DNA from: Centroberyx gerrardi
Lineage: Eukaryota; Chordata; Actinopteri; Beryciformes; Berycidae
NCBI RefSeq assembly: GCF_048128805.1
Contig: NC_136012.1
Location: forward strand, 1,434,543-1,498,542
Length of the DNA stretch: 64,000 nt
Direction: 5' to 3'
Below, one piece after another: positions 24,100 through 36,511 of the stretch (within the stretch, counting starts at the first letter, position 1; each line of letters begins with the position of its first letter). A model generated the notes under the pieces. That model worked only from the letters and a program-made list of their open reading frames with translations. It had not been told where the DNA came from and did not search any database. A program made the translations under genes and the position numbers.

Positions 24100-25320
24100 C
24101 CTGAATGTAGGCAACTCTAATACTGTGTTCATCGCAATGTGTTCTAGCTCTTGCATCCAAATTAAACGTAGACAATACACTCCTTCTTGGAAAGTAACAT
24201 AGGAAATATAACCAGTATGCTATAGCACAAGACGTTCGCACGTGCTTGCAGACTATTATTTGAAGGATACAACGTTTCAGCCCCAGGCCCTCATCAGATA
24301 CAGCGGTGTCCAAGTAGGTACGTTTCTGAATGTCTATTGTAGATCCGCTTGCGTCAGTTCAATAAAGCCATATTTGCGGCAAAGACAAAGTCCCTGCATA
24401 TAATATAATTTGCCACCAAAACTTCCAAAGCTAATTAAACAGGCATAATTTCTAACTAATGACTGACAAGATATTATTATATTGGTCAATGTGATAAATT
24501 GTTAGTCATAGGTCACCAAGGTTCCAAATTGATTTCGAGGGATTTTTGCTTGATCTTCGCTCTTCTTTACAATGATGAAAACCTCCCTGACCACAGCTAC
24601 AGAAAAACAGTCTGAAAAACCTCACATGAAGATTTTTTTTTCATTCATTTAATTGTTCAATAAAGTTCTTTGTAAATGAATTCTTCATTTAAAGGCCTAT
24701 TGTATCACTGAGTTTCCCCGCTATTGAAGATATTGGGGGGGGGGGCGGGGGGGGGGGGGGGGGGGGGGGTGTTAGTGTCCCATTATGCTCTACCATGGCC
24801 ACTGAATTTCTTTTTATGTATTTTTGGGCATGAAAATGGAAAAAAACATAAAGACACTGAATATCGGCCTTCTAACCATATTGGTTGAACCCTACTCTCT
24901 TTATTTGCCTATAAGTCCAGTGTCCTCTGTGGTCTGGCATCCACAGTAGCAATAAGGGCTTTTTCAGGGAACAATGGGCTCTTTATGGACCTGGACCCTG
25001 AGCATGGACCTCCATTCTAATCCACAGAAAGCTCCCCAGGGGGTTTACCACCATCTAATCGCCGCCCACCACAGGTCAGCCTCATCAGAACAACATCCAG
25101 GGCAAGTCAGTGTCAATAACATTTTCATGCCACCCAGTCAGAGGAGTTTTACTAGCCTGTTAGCCTGTGACTAGTAATTTTCAGGCTTACAGCAGACTTG
25201 TTCTGCTCATTTGTTCGAATTTGTATGGCAGCTAATTGAAATGGTTTGACAAGGGCATCATGCACAAGTCACCAGACAATGGTTAGAGCGATATACTGTA
25301 GCCTAATGCAACGGTTCAAT
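24100..25320. other. Gene-free stretch with poly-G tract and repeat fragment
   Basis: G-tract at 24,735-24,769 (one C interruption), then a copy of the TTAGTGTCCCAT..GGGCATGAAAATGG repeat family at 24,770-24,870. No exon could be supported. Confidence 0.55.
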
Positions 25321-25344
25321 TTTGCCCTTTTATAAAAAAATGGG

Positions 25345-25480
25345 GTCTGGTCTAGTCAGTGTGGTCCACCTCTGATATGATGGATATGATGCAGTTTGGT
25401 TGATTGCATATTTATTGTAGAATTGATCAATACTACACTGGTTGTCTATGGGAATCCCCTCATCTAAACTGATTCCCTGA
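25345..25480 (+). repeat. Dispersed repeat family A, second full copy
   Basis: Very close to 3,218-3,350, sharing CCACCTCTGATATGATGG and TTGTAGAATTGATCAATA and ending with GGTTGTCTATGGGAA. Confidence 0.75.
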
Positions 25481-26339
25481 ACCCTAATACAGTTACAGTA
25501 TATGTGCGCAGAGGGGTCCCATGGGTGCACTTCAGAGAGGGTCATTCATCGAGGTAACAGAGACACCATGCAGTCCAAAAAAAAGCATCTCTGTTACTAG
25601 GGACGACAACAAGACGGGACCCACAGACCCAGACACACAACTCCATTCACATATCTACCAAGACCCCCCCACATACACCCACCCACCCAGCTCCCATCAC
25701 CCATTACCCCCAAGTCACCTTTGACCCCTGCCAGCTACTGCATTCATGAGGAAGTGGCCTGTTGTCATGGTGACAGAAGGAGCTTTTAATCTCAACTTTC
25801 CCCAGAAATTTGACTTTATAAAGAGCATTCAATTATTTTCTTAAGTCTGTGTATTTATCAGATAATGGGTCAAATAGCATTTCTAACTAGTTCTTATATT
25901 GTTTTAACCAGTTTGGAGTACCAGATGGATGGGATACTGCCACACAGGACAAAACAGTGACTTCCACTGAGTTTCCACTATTTCAAAGACGACTCTGACA
26001 CACTATCTGAATTGTCCCAATGCAGTAAGCCCCACCCATCTGGTAGCCTACCCCAAGTAGGTTAGAACAAATGCTTAGTAGTTATTTGTGAATACTATTA
26101 AACAGGTCTGGTACATGTAATAACTAGATGTAAATGGTGAAGATCAGAGGTGGAAAGAGTACTTAAGTAACAATGCTGCTACTTTGCTGAGATTTAGGCT
26201 ACTTCAGTAGAGGTAAAATTACTGTTGTAAAAATATACTTATAAAAGTAAGAAGGAGCCAGCTCATGTAAAATGTACTTAGAGTAAAAGGTAAGGAGGGT
26301 TTGGTTATTTTCCACATTTATGCCATCTCCCACCATCCA

Positions 26340-26440
26340 ATAACTAAGAATTAAGAACCTTTTAATATCCCAAAGAACCATATTCTTTGGATATTAAAAG
26401 ATCCTTTGAAGGTTCTTTGTGGAACCAGAAATGGTTCTTC
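26340..26440. repeat. Short inverted-repeat element
   Basis: CTTTTAATATCCCAAAGAAC and its near-perfect inverse (ATTCTTTGGATATTAAAAG) lie about ten bases apart and would form a 20 bp stem. Flanking GGTTCTTTGTGGAACC is also palindromic. It looks like a miniature palindromic repeat. Confidence 0.6.
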
Positions 26441-26494
26441 TATGGCATCACTCCGAAGAAGCATTTTCGTTTCCAGTTTGCACCTTTATTTTTA

Positions 26495-26815
26495 CGTGTG
26501 TAGTTAATTTAACATTTCATCCACATGCCTGAAAAGGTTTTGCACAGATATATTTATGATTGTAAGTTATTAAGTAAAGGTAAAATTTGCTATCCACCTA
26601 ACTAGGGAACTAGCTAACTATTAGCAAACTAGCTAGACAACAACCAGGCAAACACAAACCAATACAGAGTTGGATGGATGCTAACTAAGCTACTATCACA
26701 GATAAATATAAGCATTTAATGTTACGGTCACATGCTTGAAAAGGTTTGACGCAGATATATTTATGATTCTCAGTCATTAAGTAAAGGTAAAATTTGCCTA
26801 CTGACTCAACATTTT
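26495..26815 (+). repeat. Direct duplication of about 100 bp
   Basis: The segment about 26,510-26,600 (CACATGCCTGAAAAGGTTTT.., AAGTAAAGGTAAAATTTGC) recurs at about 26,725-26,815 with few changes. The copies are separated by about 120 unrelated bases. Confidence 0.7.
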
Positions 26816-27445
26816 TTCAAAAAACTACAAGTAGGCTACCCAAAAAAGCTACTCAATCACAGTAATGAGAGTAGACTAATTGTAGCCTAATTTGTTACTT
26901 CCACTGGAGGATAATATTGCTAATGCGCCCCTGATCTAAACTTTTAGCAAGCCTTCCAACCTCCCAAATTTTTACGTGAAAAATTGCTGAATAAATGTCT
27001 ACTGCTCCATTCGCTACCAATAGCATGAGTACATAGATAGCATAAAACATGCTGTCTCAGGAACTTATCAGACAGCCTAGACATATCACAAACTGGTTCC
27101 ACTATAGGTAAATTCAATGCAGCACAAAAGAAAAGCAATCCCATTAAATCGTAGATCAGAGAGCGCGTAAGTGAATAGCATCAGTCAGTAACTGGATCCC
27201 TGTGTGTGTGTTCTGTGACAGGATCAGATCAGGGGAATCAGGTTTCCCTGTAAAAACACCATCAAGCCTACATGTGCTTTTTCTATCAGCCATCGTCCCT
27301 CCAGAGACAAACAGCAGATTGGATGAAACTTTAATGGTCCCTGTGGGGAAACTGGGACGAACAGTAATAGGATACAGCAAAGAATATAGAATATAAATAA
27401 GAATAGGCCTATAGCAATACGGAGGGTGTTTAAACATAACACAGC

Positions 27446-27616
27446 GGTAACGCTTTATTTTCTGGGTCCACAATTTCCTAACAATATTCCTAGAAAGGAA
27501 CTGTTAATTTCTTGGGAAGTTTTCTGGAAAGAACCATGAAATTATGTTCTAATTATAGAAAAATTAATAGTTCCTTTCTAGGAAATTATTAGGAACCCGC
27601 AAAATTAAGCGTTACC
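27446..27616. mobile_element. 171 bp hAT-type miniature element with exact 8 bp target duplication
   Basis: The termini GGTAACGCTTTATTTT and AAAATTAAGCGTTACC are inverted repeats. The octamer AACACAGC stands directly on both sides, an exact 8 bp target duplication as made by hAT transposases. The same terminal sequence begins the 1.3 kb element at 51,253. Confidence 0.88.
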
Positions 27617-28995
27617 AACACAGCTGACAATTTCAACACTAGAACATGCAGGAGAGCTTTCAACAGTAGAATTACAACACCAGACCAGCAACAGAACACA
27701 CTGAGACAAAGTAAAATAAATGAATGAAATGAAATGAATGAAAATATGTATGGCATGAAAATACATCAAAATATGGGGATATGCAGTATGAAATAAGTGG
27801 AAGAAGATATACAGTGTGTGTTATATAACAAACTAGAGGAATATGAGAATATGCAGAAAACAAATGTGAAGGAGGGAGTACATTTCCAGATGCACTTGTC
27901 TCTCTCTCTCTCTCTCCTTGTCGATCTTTCCAACAGGTGATTCCAGTTGATTCCCTCTGCTCTCTGAAGAGAAACCAACTTGGATTACATAGAGTGGAAT
28001 GTCTTTACCGAGCGTCCATCTCTCATCATTTGTACTTACAGAAAGAGGTCACTATGGCCGGCCATGTTATCCCTCTAACAGTTGGTACGATGGCTTAAAT
28101 ACAAAGAACCGCAAACTAAAGGGCGAGAGACAGAGAGGAAAGTGGCAGAGAGAGAGAGAGAGTTCATTTTTAATTTTTTTAATCCCTTCCGTTAAGAGGA
28201 TTGCATGAAAATGTTAATGCCGCCATGAGTGAAGATACACACGGACATGCAGATGTTGCACGCAAACACACACACACACACACACCCTAAACCCACCATC
28301 TTTGCTGTATCACTCTCACTAATCCCCCCCCCCCCCCCCCCCCCCCCCCCGGGTAAAAAGGCTTTCAGAGGAACTTTACTTGTTTACAGACCATGCCAGG
28401 ACTCATAGACACAGGAATTCTATTTAAAATAATAAAAAAAACATTTATTTTCATATACATTTAATAGTCTTTTATTATATTCCCGATGGATGTGGAGCTG
28501 ACCAGCCGGAAAGTGAGTGACAGAGGGTGAGCGAGAGAAATCCAAATCTTCTTAGATGGAAGAAAGAGGTTATTTCTGCGGCACACACACACACACACAC
28601 ACACACACTCGTGCAAGCCTAGATTTGGCATGACAGTGGGAAGGGGAGGGGGGGGGGGGGTTGAAGCATATGGGCGGAGGGCGGGATGGACAGGGGGAGA
28701 AAGAGGGACAGAGTTCATTGGGTAGAAGAGAGGAAGGAACGAAGAGAAAGGACACATCTGTTCTATAGTGGCAGATAAAGACAGAGCGGGAGGGAGGAAG
28801 AATGTGAAGGGAGGAAGAGGAAGGTAAGAAACAGAAACAATTCATCTTTCTCTCATGTTTCTTATGCTTTTGAATTACTTTGCTTATCATCTTCCCCAGT
28901 TTGTCTGGTAGCTTAAATTTTGAATTTCAAGCATTTGTACACTTCAATGTGCCACTAAGTTTATCTGAGAATGTGTGTGTGTGTGTGAGTGTTAT
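27617..28995. other. Gene-free, low-complexity stretch
   Basis: Contains (CT)n at 27,899-27,916, (CA)n at 28,263-28,286, a C-tract at 28,324-28,350, (CA)n at 28,582-28,608, purine-rich sequence at 28,640-28,830 and (GT)n near 28,974. No supportable exon. Confidence 0.6.
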
Positions 28996-29009
28996 AGTGA
29001 AAGGTGTGC

Positions 29010-29340
29010 AAGTACACTTGTCCTTCCATAAAAGTCACATGTGAAAATCCACATGTGAATTCAAAGCACATGTGTTTTTTGGATGCATGTTGGTTTTCAC
29101 ATGTGAAGTATTTTTTTCACGTTGTATTCTGACGTCACATGCCAGTTTTTACTTAAGATGTGAAAATTTACGGGGGGTTTTTTCACATGTGAAAACTTAA
29201 TTTTACGGCTGAAAATGTTATTTTCACATGGGAAGGGGGGAAATTTCACATTCACATATGAAAACCAACATGCGTCCAAAATGCACACGTGCTGTGAATT
29301 CACATGTGGGTTTTCATGTGCCTTTTTTTGTAAGGGGCTG
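29010..29340. mobile_element. Foldback element rich in TTTTCACATGTGAAAA
   Basis: The left arm, CTTGTCCTTCCATAAAAG.., ACATGTGAATTC, GCATGTTGGTTTTCA, is matched in inverse by the right arm, TGAAAACCAACATGCG.., GAATTCACATGTGGG, TTTTTTTGTAAGGG. It is about 330 bp and non-coding. Confidence 0.7.
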
Positions 29341-29847
29341 CATACACGAACACACACCCATCCACACACACACACACATAATATATACTTTTGCATTCTC
29401 TTTTTCTTAACAGTCTCACCCTTTTTATCACCCTCCATCCTCTCCACTTTAATCTCATTAGTTTAACAGTTCTCCTCCATCCATCTATCCTTCCTTTTAT
29501 CCTTTCTTCTCCACCCCCCGTTCTTTAGCTGAAACAGTTCCTGCTAATTTAATTAAGCTTCCTCTGACATACACACACACATACACACACACACACACTT
29601 CCACCCGTCTCCTGTACAGCAGCTACCAATGCCCTCCCCTCTGTATCTCATGGTCATTTCCTTCCATCTCCTGATTGCATCTTCTTGGATGGTCTCCCCT
29701 GTGGGAATATCCTATGGATCTTTCCTGTCAACTACTGTCTCTGACAGTTTAACTCATTCATGTTATTTTGACATTGTAAACCAGGGTGTTATTCCTTATT
29801 TTGCAGAGGGAAAGTAAATGGATATTGAGTCGCCTGACCCGGCAGAG

Positions 29848-30471
29848 TATTCCACTTAGTTTTAACATGGGGGTTATTTGGCACTTGACCACCATGAAAA
29901 CCAGAATATAAACTAATCACCAAGATCAGATGCAGCTGAACGAGTTTGTAGTGTTCGGATTTTTACTTTCTATTCATTTGAATGAGGCCACGAAAATAAC
30001 CTGAAAACTGACATTGAACATGTTTGTGAACAGATTCAATAACAGATCCTGCTTTGAAGACAATAAAGCAGTCATTGGTCTGTCATTTAGCATTTCTTTT
30101 CTTGATTTACACTAAAATTAGTATTTAAAAATAAAAGTAAATAAATAGGAACTATCTCTCCTAAATGGTATCCCTCCGCTATGTTCTTGTCTATCAGTAA
30201 AAATACTATTTGGTGTAATTACGTTCTAAAATGTTGGACCAACAGTTAATTGAAAATCACAGCAGCAGGATCTGTTGTTGAATCTGTTCACTGTTCACTG
30301 TTAAATGTCAGTTTTCAGGTTATTTTCATGGCCTCATTCAAATGAATTGGAAGTAAATATCTGAACACTACAAACTCGTCCAGATGCATCCAATGTTGAT
30401 GATTAGTTTATATTCTGGTTTTCATGGCAGTCAAGTGCCAAATGACCCCCATGTTAAAACTAAGTGGAATA
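29848..30471. mobile_element. 624 bp foldback element with about 207 bp arms
   Basis: Bases 29,848-30,054 are the inverse of about 30,264-30,471 at high identity, both starting TATTCCACTTAGTTTTAACA at their outer edge. The central 210 bases are unique. A single arm of the same family lies at 45,825-46,000. No transposase is encoded and no target duplication was recognised. Confidence 0.85.
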
Positions 30472-31100
30472 TTGCTTTAAGCACAGAAAGCCATAGCAGG
30501 TTAAGGGGTTTTATTTGATTCATCAGTATGCTTTGTCTTCTCAAATGTTACTATGGAAGTTAATGAAGAAATTGGACAGAAAAACTTACTCCAAAGTGCA
30601 TCCACTGTACTTTTATGTATAGCGATGGAGGGATGATAGCTTATTTCTTCTTTGAGACCACAGGAACTGGAATCAAATGCATTAACTAAGTGACACTGGT
30701 ATAAATAAATCTTACACCCCAAAATCCCATTAGGATGTACTGAAAGGATTTGGGATGATAATTCCAAGCAAGGGAGTTCAATTAAACCAATTTTGAAAAG
30801 GAAAAGTATTCAAAATGATGATGAATGAATAATATATGCTATTAAATATGCTTAACCATTGAGACAGTTTTGCCCAAGTGAGCAAAAGATATTTATATTT
30901 ATTATCTACATCTGTAAATGACCTAAATCTGTAAATTGAATATATTTGATAAGGTTTTTTACACCTATATACACTTTCTGTAGACCTGCTAATGTGAATA
31001 CATCACATGTTATGCGCATCATGTATATATAAGATGTAAATTCACTTATCAGTGTTGTTAATATTCTCATATTTTTTGAACTTGTCATATATCACATATA
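30472..31100. other. Gene-free stretch
   Basis: AT-rich sequence. No exon, RNA gene or structured repeat recognised. Confidence 0.5.
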
Positions 31101-31432
31101 TCTATTGATAATCTTTCACATTTTTCACTTGTTTCATACATATTTTTCATGTTTTTTTTGGTCTACTAGTTCTACTTCTAGTACTTTGCACACCCAGCTG
31201 TTAATGCTATAATCCATACTTCTTATAACTTTAATTCATACATTTATATTTTAACATGTTCTTGTGTTGAAATTGTCTTTTGTGTTATGTTTAGCAACCC
31301 TATTTTCTGTTTACTTATTTCTATTCTATTTTATTCCATTATTCTACTCTATTTTATTTCTATCTTTGCTGCAACTTATTTGCTGCTGCAACAACTCATC
31401 AATAAAGATCAATAAAGTTCCATCTAATCTGA
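31100..31432 (+). mobile_element. Probable LINE 3' tail upstream of mmp25
   Basis: Long T-rich stretch ending ATCAATAAAGATCAATAAAG TTCCATCTAATCT, a tail typical of fish non-LTR retrotransposon 3' ends. No coding part is retained. It ends about 150 bases before the mmp25 start codon, so it may lie in the promoter or 5' UTR. Confidence 0.45.
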
Positions 31433-31582
31433 TCTTTTCTTCACTCCACTCCAGACCCTCAGTGTGACACAACAAACTAACGAACGATAACTTAGGGTTC
31501 GAAAATCAACTCCAATGGATTCACTGGAGGTGTTGGAAGATTTGGGTTCTGTGAATGTTTGAGGCACGAACATGTGCGCAGA

Positions 31583-31714
31583 ATGAAGATGTGGACTTTT
31601 CTTTTCCTCTGCCTGTGCTGTGGACGCCTGCAAAGGGTGTGTACTGCTGCTGTAACCCCGACACCCTCCTCTGCACCGGTGACACCCACTGAAGACGAGA
31701 GCACCCAGCTGGTG
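31583..31714 (+). CDS. mmp25: mmp25 exon 1: signal peptide
   Basis: Forty-four codons from ATG at 31,583. [20 protein letters not shown] is a secretory signal with a hydrophobic core; cleavage probably falls near residue 20-23. A Thr/Pro/Ser-rich start of the propeptide follows. Donor GTAAGA. A frame-compatible ATG at 31,559 is less likely because it would put charged residues (RHEHVRR) before the signal. Confidence 0.85.
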
Positions 31715-34700
31715 GTAAGAGAAACACAGAGAATTGGATTTGTGTATCTCTCTCTTATGTGTATAGGTGCAGACTGTCATATGTGTGTTCGTCTGTGTGT
31801 ATATCTGCAATTCATTTGCATTTACTCGCATCTTTGAATGTGACCCATTCAAGGCCTTGGAGGAAATCTTGACCTTGAAGACACAATCTGATGCCATGGC
31901 TTCCTACTTAAGCATATACGAATCATAGACACTCAAAAGTTCTATTTTGTTTTTAAAATCCACTTTGAATGTCTCCAAAACAGAAAACTCCATGCCCAAG
32001 TCCATCATTTGTCCTACTGCACAAGCACCGTTTTCTGCGTCCATGTGGCCTCTAGCACACCAAGACCAAATTTCAAAATAAGATCAGATATTCAAATTCT
32101 AATATACAAGGCCACAATGCTGTATCATACAGTTTGTTTGATCCGCGTATCAGTGAGGTGGGGACTCGAATCACATGACTTGGACTCTAGTCACAATTTT
32201 AATTGCTTGAGACTTGACTTGATGCATGAAGAGAAGACTTGAGACTTGACTTGGGTTCTGGTGACTTGGGACTTGACTTTGACTTGTACTTTGATGACTT
32301 GAAAAGGTTTCTAAAGTCTTGACTTGAGATCTTGTGTTTGTGTAAATGACTTATATTGAAAGTGATGAGATTTGTTCCAGCTGACGACTGAATTGAAGTT
32401 CTGTTTTCTGAATTTGTATGGAATGATTGAATTTATTGAAGTTGAAACTGATTATAGAAATCTCATGATGCTCTTACCAAGTTTTTATCCTATTAATATT
32501 GCATTGAAAAGTCCTACATATTTCGTTTTCTTTAAGATATTAAATTGATACTAGAGTCTTGATTTGTTCTACATTTAGACTTGAGACTTGACATTAATGA
32601 CAAAGACTTGACTTGGTAATCTATATTCAGACTTGGGACTTGAATTGAGACTTGTGCCTCAAAACTTGAGACTGACTTGGGACTTTAATCAGTGTGTGCA
32701 AGAGGCAGCGGATTATGGTAAATGGTGGACTTGGACATTTTTTTCCATCTCTGAGACAGAATTTTAATAACAAAATCAAACTTTTGAGTGTCTATTTTTC
32801 ACATCTATCTGTTTTGCATATGCTGAAGGATCACAACTCATCTTTGGCCAAACATGTCTTGCATGGGTCGCATTCAGACTCAAGTTTGGTTGTAGGACTG
32901 AAAAAGTTGAAGAACCCTCTCTACATGATTCTCTGTCCCCCACACAGGATTGGTTAATAAGGTATGGCTACCTCCCGTCCCCTGACCCCTCCACCGGACA
33001 GCTACAAGCCTGGACAGCTGTCACTCATGCTGTCAGGGCCATGCAGAGGTTCGCAGGCCTCAAAGAGACTGGAGTTGTAGGTGAGGATGACGTTCTCTTT
33101 CTCAATCCATCATTCTGCTCTCTCTCCATGCAGCACTACAATGGAACTTTAATCTTTATTTTTTTTCTTGCTGGCTGTCTTTTTCTTTGTCCTTGGCAGT
33201 GTTGGGCTTATTACTCAAAAACAGTAACACATTACTCATGACTTGTCACTCATTTCAAAAGTAATACGATTATTTATTACCCCCTGGTGGCGGTAATTCT
33301 TTACACTATACTCGTTATATGACTTTTCTGTGACTTTTCTGGCAGACAAACAGCAACAATCAGAAGTAAAAATTTACCTCCTGTTTCTGTTGTGTTGTTT
33401 TACACATCCACATACATTTGCACACCTACATAAATGTGCTACAACTATGTGTATCACTTTTAAACTTCAGCATATCATTACCAAATGAGTAGGAGTGAAT
33501 AGTAATACCTTGGTATAATTATTACTAAAACAAATGAGAGCATGGTGGAGACGATTGGTCTCTATCTCACACCAGTTGTATTGTTAGTGCTAGTGGTTCT
33601 CCAAATTAAGACAGCATTTCCCATAAGCCCCGTCGCTTCCTGGCCCGAACTTCAATTATGATTTAGGGATGCCTCGATCGATCGGCCAGCAATTGGAATC
33701 GGCCGATATTCAGTATATGAGATCGGAGAATTCCGATAATGCTTTATAGTCGCCGATTGCAAAAACCGATCGATGACGCAAAACAGGGGGGCCATTTCTC
33801 TTCTTGAACTTCTTGAATTAATATTTCTTTAGGCTACATGTTAATTAAAAACACAAATCTTCATGGACAACCAGTAACGTCACAGTCCGTCAAGCCCGCT
33901 ACTTCCCCTCATTTAATTATCTGCTTATATAATGCATCAATTCATCGTATGCCATGTGCGTTTGTTTACATAATGGTTTGCACTCTGCACCGCTGTCCGC
34001 TCGAACTGGACGACGGTCGAGACCCTAACAGCGGAGAGGCAACTGAAAAGTCTCATTTCTCTCTCTCTTAAGAACATTCACTTATACAAAAACAAAGACT
34101 GAAACGGATATATATCTTCGGAGAGTGCCTCCATTTATTTAACTCGACTCAACAACACAGGCAAGTGGCAACAGTCTGAGTCTTGTGCTTCGGTTATCTC
34201 ACTAAATCATGTTGCGCTACCTAGAACGCGCCTGGTTTTGTTTACATAATGATCAAGTAAATATTGAGGTAGAAAAAAAGAAAATGTGTATACTTTTTAA
34301 CCAGGACTCAATTTGATGGATGAAATGTATGTAAAATGGAAACTGTTAGACCTATAATACTGCTATACCAGCTGCTATAACAAAACAAAAAAACTATTGG
34401 CATGGCCGATCGGTATCGGCAGATATGGCTCATAGACGATCGGCGTCAAAAAACGTTATCGGGGCATCCCTATTATTATTATTGCAAACATAGCAATTTT
34501 TCTCTGATGCCATTTACCCAAGTGCTTCACAAGATTTTACATATTGTTACTTGCAGTGGAAAGATGTGTACCTGCAGACAATTTACAATTGACAGCAATG
34601 TTCCTGTCAACCTTCCACACAGTGAAATCAATGTAGTGTGCATACTTGCAACTGGAGAAAGTACCTGTAATCCTTTCTGCCATTTTGCCTCTAGAGTAGT

Positions 34701-36478
34701 ACGGTTGGGCAGTAGTATACGTCCTCCTCAGCCAATCGTCATCGCATGATCCCTGTACATGCTGGGGGTCACATGGACCCATTTTTGGAATGGTAGTGGA
34801 GCTCTGGACTAGCCGACTGTACACGGTGCAGGTGTGATACGTTGAATTGAAGTGTAGCTTGTAAATATGCAAGGAATTGGCATCTGTCTGTTTGTTAGCA
34901 AGATATCTCAAAAAGTTACAAAGGATTTGGCTGAAATTTGGTGGCCCAGGAATTTGGTGGTGATCTGGATGTGTGATTTCTGCAATTAGATGATTTTTGT
35001 TAGCCATAACAATTATGCTGCATTCATGTGCTGGTGGGATCCGGGACTTCCAAGTTGGCTGCTGAACAGCATGGCATTCATGTTCTATTTAGTGTTACCA
35101 CCCAACACTGATGTTTAGGCTGATCTTTGATGGCTCTGATGGTTAAATACGCCACGCCTCTCCCTCTTCTCGCTCTTGTGCTCAGATGAGGAGACGATGG
35201 CTCTGATGAAAAGTCCACGCTGCTCCCTGCCTGACCAGGAGGAGTCATCCAGACCGCCGGTCGACCAGGAGGGAAGAAGCCTGAGGAGGAGGAGGAGGAG
35301 GGCTGCCTCCATGTGGACCCGTAGGAACATCAACTGGAGGTTGGCTAAACTTCCCACTGTGGCCTGTGTAATGTTTATAAGTTTTATATAGGCCTACTAA
35401 TTCAAAATCGAACAATGTATAAATAGAAAATGTAGTATGTTGAAATCTCAATTTCTTGCCCTGCAAATAAATGTTTTTCCCCATGGTGCAGCCGAGGGCA
35501 TCATGAGGCAAATTCAGGTCAGGCAAGCAGTCAGTCAGTCAGTCATTGTGTATAGAAATTGATAGATCTCTAATGTTTGTCATTTGGAGATGCACAGATC
35601 AGCAGACCAGCAGCATTGTACTCAATCCAACAGTCTCCCGGTGTGAAAACAAAAGTGAAACTTAACATTCCACAATTTGCTCCAAACTCGCCTGTGTTAT
35701 TTGTAAACAGTAACACGTCCTCTGCTGCCCTACAAACGGTAGGTAATGTTATTACCTTGTGGTATTTAAGTAACGTTAGTGGAATTAGGTAATTTATCTG
35801 TGTCGCAGTGCTTCAGTGCATAGAATTGAACACACGCGGCGTGGGTCTGTACAGAATCTGTGCTTGTTTAGTTTAGGGATATTCAGGTTTACGTTGGCTG
35901 TTAGCTAAAAAAGCAAAACAAAAGATGGAGGGAGAGACGCAGACTTTCAGCAGCCGGAAGTATTCCCATTATTTAAAATTTATCTCAGTCAAGGATGCAA
36001 AGAACATTATCGTCCATTGTAAACTTTGTGTGGCAGCAAAACGCTTTCCACAGCGAAAACCACAACATCCAATTTATCAAAGCATCCAATAATAAACACA
36101 GCAATGTGAAACTCAGGGAAGAACAAGGAGCCTCTACTGCCAACGAAACGCAAAGTAATCGAACGAGGAATGGAACTAATTACTGCTCCTGTTGGGTAAT
36201 TAGTAAAGTAATGTGATTACTTTTTAAATGAGTAGTAAGTAAAGAGTAATTGATTACATTTTCAGAGTAACATCAATGCCCAACAATGGGGTTATTTGTG
36301 CGAAAAAACCCTAACCCTAACCCATTTTGCACAAGAAGTTAGGCAGGATGATGGTTCCCACTGACCAATAAGAGACAAGTCCTGCCCCTGGACCCACCAC
36401 ACCTCCCTTTGCTTCAAGTCTTCTGTGACGTGACAAGGTCTCTCTCTCTCTATCTCTCTCTCTCTCTGTCTGTCTCTC

Positions 36479-36511
<33 letters not shown>

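Noticed and set aside
29097..29447. Minus-strand protein with VCVCVCG segment
   Set aside because: It translates a (CA)n run and the palindromic TTCACATGTGAA element.
33198..36287. A single 3 kb hAT element between CAGTGTTGGG and CCCAACAATG
   Set aside because: mmp25 exon 3 with correct phase lies between the two ends, so they must be separate partial insertions.
36305..36325. CCCTAACCCTAA as a telomere or chromosome-end signal
   Set aside because: Only a few units, in an intron; similar short runs at 44,760 and 49,325 indicate interstitial simple repeats.
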